From NCBI GenBank assembly GCA_022605955.1, contig JAKCOZ010000003.1, positions 60,016,179-60,080,178 on the forward strand: 64,000 nt of DNA. The letters are read 5' to 3'. The DNA is from Rallus limicola. Its lineage: Eukaryota; Chordata; Aves; Gruiformes; Rallidae. Shown here in pieces: positions 59,953 to 64,000 of the stretch (within the stretch, counting starts at the first letter, position 1; each line of letters starts with the position of its first letter). The notes under the pieces are model-generated. The model did not search any database and was not told the origin of the DNA. It saw nothing but the letters and a program-made list of their open reading frames with translations. A program made the position numbers and the translations under genes.

Positions 59953-62900
59953 TCAGCTTCACTGTGATACTCCAATAAGCTCTCCTACTCAACAGGCTGG
60001 TCAAATAGCAGCGGGGGAGACTGGGAAATAGAGGGTGGTCTGCTCTTGTTTTGTTTGAGCAGAAGAAATGCATACCTTACAATATTATTCATTTTTTTTC
60101 CTGAGTCCCACAAAATTTTAAATGTGCTAGAAACATTCAGTTCTTTCACAGGACTGCATTTAGATACAGACTTCTAATACCTATTTTGACTGAAGAACTG
60201 GATATATTGCTAGCCAAACTCCCAGAATCAACATTTCTTTTGCAAGGCAATGTCAATATCAGTCAGATAATGCACCAAGGTCATCCCATCCAGGCAGCAA
60301 ACACCAAGCAAGGTGCCTGTAGCATGGCATGGGAGGTGTGGGGAGGGGAAGAAGCTCTGCACCTCTGTCCACAGCTGTCAGAATGGCGTGGACTGAGAAG
60401 ATTTTTGAGCTTTTGCAAAGTCACGTGAGTCTATGGGTGTTGCTTATTAAGTTGTTTCACTACTTCAAGAATTAAGAAAAAGATCCTTATCATGGATATT
60501 GTTCTGTTAAGCAAAAGGAGGTGAGAAACCACTTTGTAAAAGCACTAAATTCCATTATATTTTCAGCAAATACATACACCTGTCACTTTCTTCAGAGGTG
60601 GGATTGCACAGCTGCATTGATGAAATGCTCACCTTTCCTCTATTTAATGGACCCTTCCATATTTATGAACATATATCAAGGAACTTAGTGGAGCAGCATG
60701 AACTTGTATTCCCTGTGGGGATCTCTCCTACTCCACCCACCCATATATTAAGAGATTCTTTCACTTACACCATGGTGTTCGTGATGGTTCCTTGGCAGCT
60801 CTTATTTTTCAATTCAACTTAATTTAAATCCAATAAACAAATTGCCACCTCTATCCAACCTCCTTCAGGAAGAGAAAAAGGCTAATGAACAGCCAGAGCA
60901 CCCACCAAAAACTGCATGTTGTCATGTCACCATAAGAAGAAACATCAGACAGGATAATTTCCAGAAAATCAACAAAAAAGGAGTAAAAAGCAAACTCAGC
61001 TGTAATCCAATCTCCTAAAATGGTGGATACATATCATAAATTGTGGTAATTGTATTCTTTTTTTTTTTAATTTAAGTGTGCACACAGCTATGCAATTAAA
61101 AAGCACATAGGCATTCTAGACTTCTTTAGAAACTACCCACCACTTAGTCTTGCTCTCTGTCTGCTCTGAGTCCCAGGGGATGTGACACAGCCTTTCTGAA
61201 GCACATTAAAAATATTTGGAGGGAAAAACAAAGTTTTAAGACAGGTGTTCCATGTTAGTGGAAAGAATGATTTACAGCTGCTACAAGAAATGGAAATTGC
61301 TCCCTGCCAGCCAGGGTTTCTGGGCACACAGTGTGATACAGCAGGGACAGGACAGTGCAGGAAGGAAGGGGCTGAACTGCAACCTGAACCCTCTGAAAAC
61401 ACAGACTGACCCCAGAGCCCAGGGAAATCCTCATCTCTGCAAGTGCTTGTTGCCTTTGAAGCATGTTGTTGTTCTTTTACTGCCTTTGTTTACAGGGATG
61501 TGAGGTCTCTTACAACCAACTAGCTTTTATCACAGGACAGACCATATGTGTGTTTCAGGAAGCACCTAAGATGTTTTAGTAAGAACATAAGTTGCTGAGT
61601 TTTCTAATGCATGAGCTTGACTTCTTGAGTTTTTACTAAAGAAGGCACCTTAGTTTTTACTCAAGTAAGGCATCTTACTTTGGTGCCTCTTCTAGGCCTC
61701 TAAATAGGCGAATTAGCTTTCCTGTTGGCTTTCCTTCATGATCTGTTATATTGTATAGTTCTTAAAATAATTTAAAAGCTAAAATGCATAGCATACCAGG
61801 TATGGCAAATATTCAAAGTTGTGGAGAGTCATTGGGAAATTTCTACATACCTATGTCTTCACTCACCTTGTTCTGAAATGCCTAAGTTTCTCCTTGAAGC
61901 TGCAGGAGCTTGTGAAGTGGCTGCTAATGAAGGTGACTTTGAAGGTGAGGAGAGACTGCTAGTAAATCTTGTTCAACCTCCTGACCAAGAGCTGTTTCCC
62001 ACTGTGCATCATGGGTTTTGGCTAAATGAGAATTTCCTGGTAAGACATCCTGCCTTGATGTGAGGATAAGAAGAGACTGGAAGCCTTATGCTGTTTTTTC
62101 CTGCTTTGCCAGCTTTATTTGGGTAAGGTTAAACTGGTGTTGATACTGCGCGAGTGTCCTACATTTTTAAGGCTGGTATTTTGACTGTAACTCCTAGCCG
62201 TTATACTGTGATATCTTCCCTCTGAAGATGCATTTACATTGTAATTAAGTCACCTCACAATGTCTTCAAAGGCAGACTGAACTGCTTAAGCTCCTTAAGG
62301 GCATATCAGTAGAGAAGAGCAGACACGTTCTCCTGGCACAATTATACCAGTAAGATAAAGTGCCAGGCACCAACAGAGCTCCCCACAAGGATACTGTTGT
62401 TGTTTGGGGGTAGAAGTAGGTTTTCTTTTTGTTTAAATTCTTTCCAAAGGGATCTTGGAAGGTGTCCCAGTTTTCTCTTTTGCTCAGGGGAGGATTTGGA
62501 GGTGGGCAAGAAGCACCAGAGCCTTTGCAGCAGCTTCAGCCCAAATGCCATGTGTAAATCAGGAGGTGCCCCTGGTCCCGATCCTCTTGGATTTCGGATG
62601 CAAGCTTTCATTAGTGCTTGCAAAAGCTTACGGCAGTCCCTGGCACTTCTTATCCTTCTAGGCAAGCCCAGCAACCTGAGCCCTACTAAGATCCCACTTG
62701 GCCCTTCCCAGTCCATGAGACTCACAAATTGAACAGATAGAGTATTTTTGCACCCACTTATACAGAATGGCCTCTTCTGATTTAAAACTCAAGGGCAGAG
62801 TTTCCTCAGAGGATTGGGGTTGTCGGGGTTTTTGTAAGTTTATAGCAACCTGAATATAAAGGCATGAAAGTTCACCAGAGCCTGTTTCAGCCTGTAACTG

Positions 62901-64000
62901 GGTCACAAGACGCCAAAGAGCTGAGTGAAATAACACCCACACAAATCAAATAAAAGAGTAGCTAACCTGTATTTAAAAAGCATAATCTTTCTGGGTACCT
63001 TAGTCATAGACGTCTTAGCCATGAAAAATTCAGGATACCAAGCACTTAGTGGAGAAATGGCTGCAGAGGATCCCTCCAAACCTAGGCACAAAATTATCAG
63101 ACTGACATTAGTAGTTAAATCACTTCCCCTCAATGCTCTAGGGACCTGGGATACACGCAATTTCATCAGAAATAATGAAATTCATGCGTGTGAACCTTGG
63201 AAGTGGTGTCTAGTGAAGGTTTTAGGGGAGAAAATCTTAGCAAATATTTCATACAGAAGTTTGCCTTAAAAAAAAAATAGCAAAAGGCTCAAACAAACAG
63301 AAAACTTGAAGAACCTGGGAGCAGGTAAAACTGTATGAAACCCTGCATGGTGACCGGCTCAGGTTGCTGAAAGAGGGATGGTGCTGCAGAGACCACTGCT
63401 AAACTGAGCAGTTATAATCTAAATAGCTTGAGAGGAGTTTTAATCTAAATAGCTTGAGATAAAACCTTGCTTGAAGGTTTTATCTTTGCTGCTGGTAATT
63501 ACAGCACAGGCCTAACCATCACCGCAGTTTGCCTGTAATTACTGTGGGCCTACAGGGTTCCTACAGCTAGTTTTACATATTCTGGTGACTGGTTGGGACT
63601 GTTAAGAGGTTGCAGGCAGACAGACAGCTGTGGGTGTGCGAGGCTGAGAAACGTGGAAGGACGGAGATTTGTCTCCTGAGCATGTCTGCTTGAAGCAGTA
63701 GGCATGAAGGAGGAGGCTGGCTGGAAAGGGAGAGATAGGACGCAGTCTTTCCCACCCCAAATGTCTGGAGGGTTTAAATAATATGCTAACAGACCTCCTA
63801 ACAGCCACTTCCTTGATATGGATGGCAGCTGGTAAACCCCTGGCATGCCTGGCCCAGCCATGCACCCTTTGTTTATACTGCCCTGCTTATGGGTTGCAGA
63901 TGCCTGTGGTGGCTCTGTTGGTATTTTTTCCCCAGCCACACTGCTGGGACAAAGGGGACCACCTGCCACCAGGTGAGGTCACATTGAAGTACAGCTGTTG
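59953..64000. other. intergenic, no gene recognised
   Basis: Contains a small tandem duplication (61628-61676) and a direct repeat plus hairpin (63415-63484). Opposing open frames of up to 139 codons (62342-62732, 63550-63969) overlap on both strands and show no known domain. Confidence 0.5.
63415..63484. repeat. 19-bp direct repeat with adjoining 11-bp hairpin
   Basis: TAATCTAAATAGCTTGAGA occurs at 63415-63433 and 63441-63459. It is joined to a perfect hairpin, GATAAAACCTT (63458-63468) with AAGGTTTTATC (63474-63484), loop GCTTG. Confidence 0.9.

Noticed and set aside
62342..62732. Opposing open frames of 127 and 111 codons
   Set aside because: Mutually overlapping on opposite strands, no domain, no splice or start context that favours either.

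Overview
The window reads as a piece of bird nuclear genome. The evidence is CR1 LINE fragments with the avian 3' end, avian-type ERVL and class II LTRs, and one vertebrate gene with spliced exons. That gene is GOLPH3 (plus strand). Its four coding exons join in phase into a 294-residue protein that is nearly collinear with mammalian GOLPH3 (298 residues). GOLPH3 is on the Z chromosome in chicken, so Z linkage is likely here, but the sequence does not prove it. Almost every other open frame in the window is a chance frame or transposon debris.

Layout. Bases 1-21,400 are intergenic, upstream of GOLPH3. They hold two ERVL-type LTR pieces (705-1072 and about 2190-2964) and a decayed gamma-type endogenous retrovirus on the minus strand (3052-9290). 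The retrovirus has a full 3' LTR, a histidine-tRNA-like primer binding site, pro/pol/env remains and almost no gag. Further along are a CR1 fragment (13247-13858), a perfect 59-bp inverted repeat (15204-15330), an intact solo LTR with a 5-bp target duplication (15704-16895), a second perfect inverted repeat (20228-20306), and a class II-like LTR (about 20587-21081) just before the promoter. Bases 21,420-22,260 are the CpG-island promoter and first coding exon. Intron 1 (22,137-41,316) carries three CR1 pieces. Exons 2, 3 and 4 lie at 41,317, 47,544 and 50,552, and the 3' untranslated region has several poly(A) signals between 52.4 and 53.0 kb. Bases 53,020-64,000 are intergenic with an LTR piece, a CR1 piece and a possible old LINE remnant.

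How it works together. GOLPH3 encodes a PI4P-binding Golgi peripheral protein; the residues known to bind PI4P are all retained. The mobile elements are broken and none looks able to move. I found no new multi-gene system. The items most worth a second look are the 59-bp palindrome, the odd R-region terminus and other lesions of the retrovirus, a 126-nt exon-like block in intron 2, and the LTR placed in sense orientation upstream of the GOLPH3 promoter.
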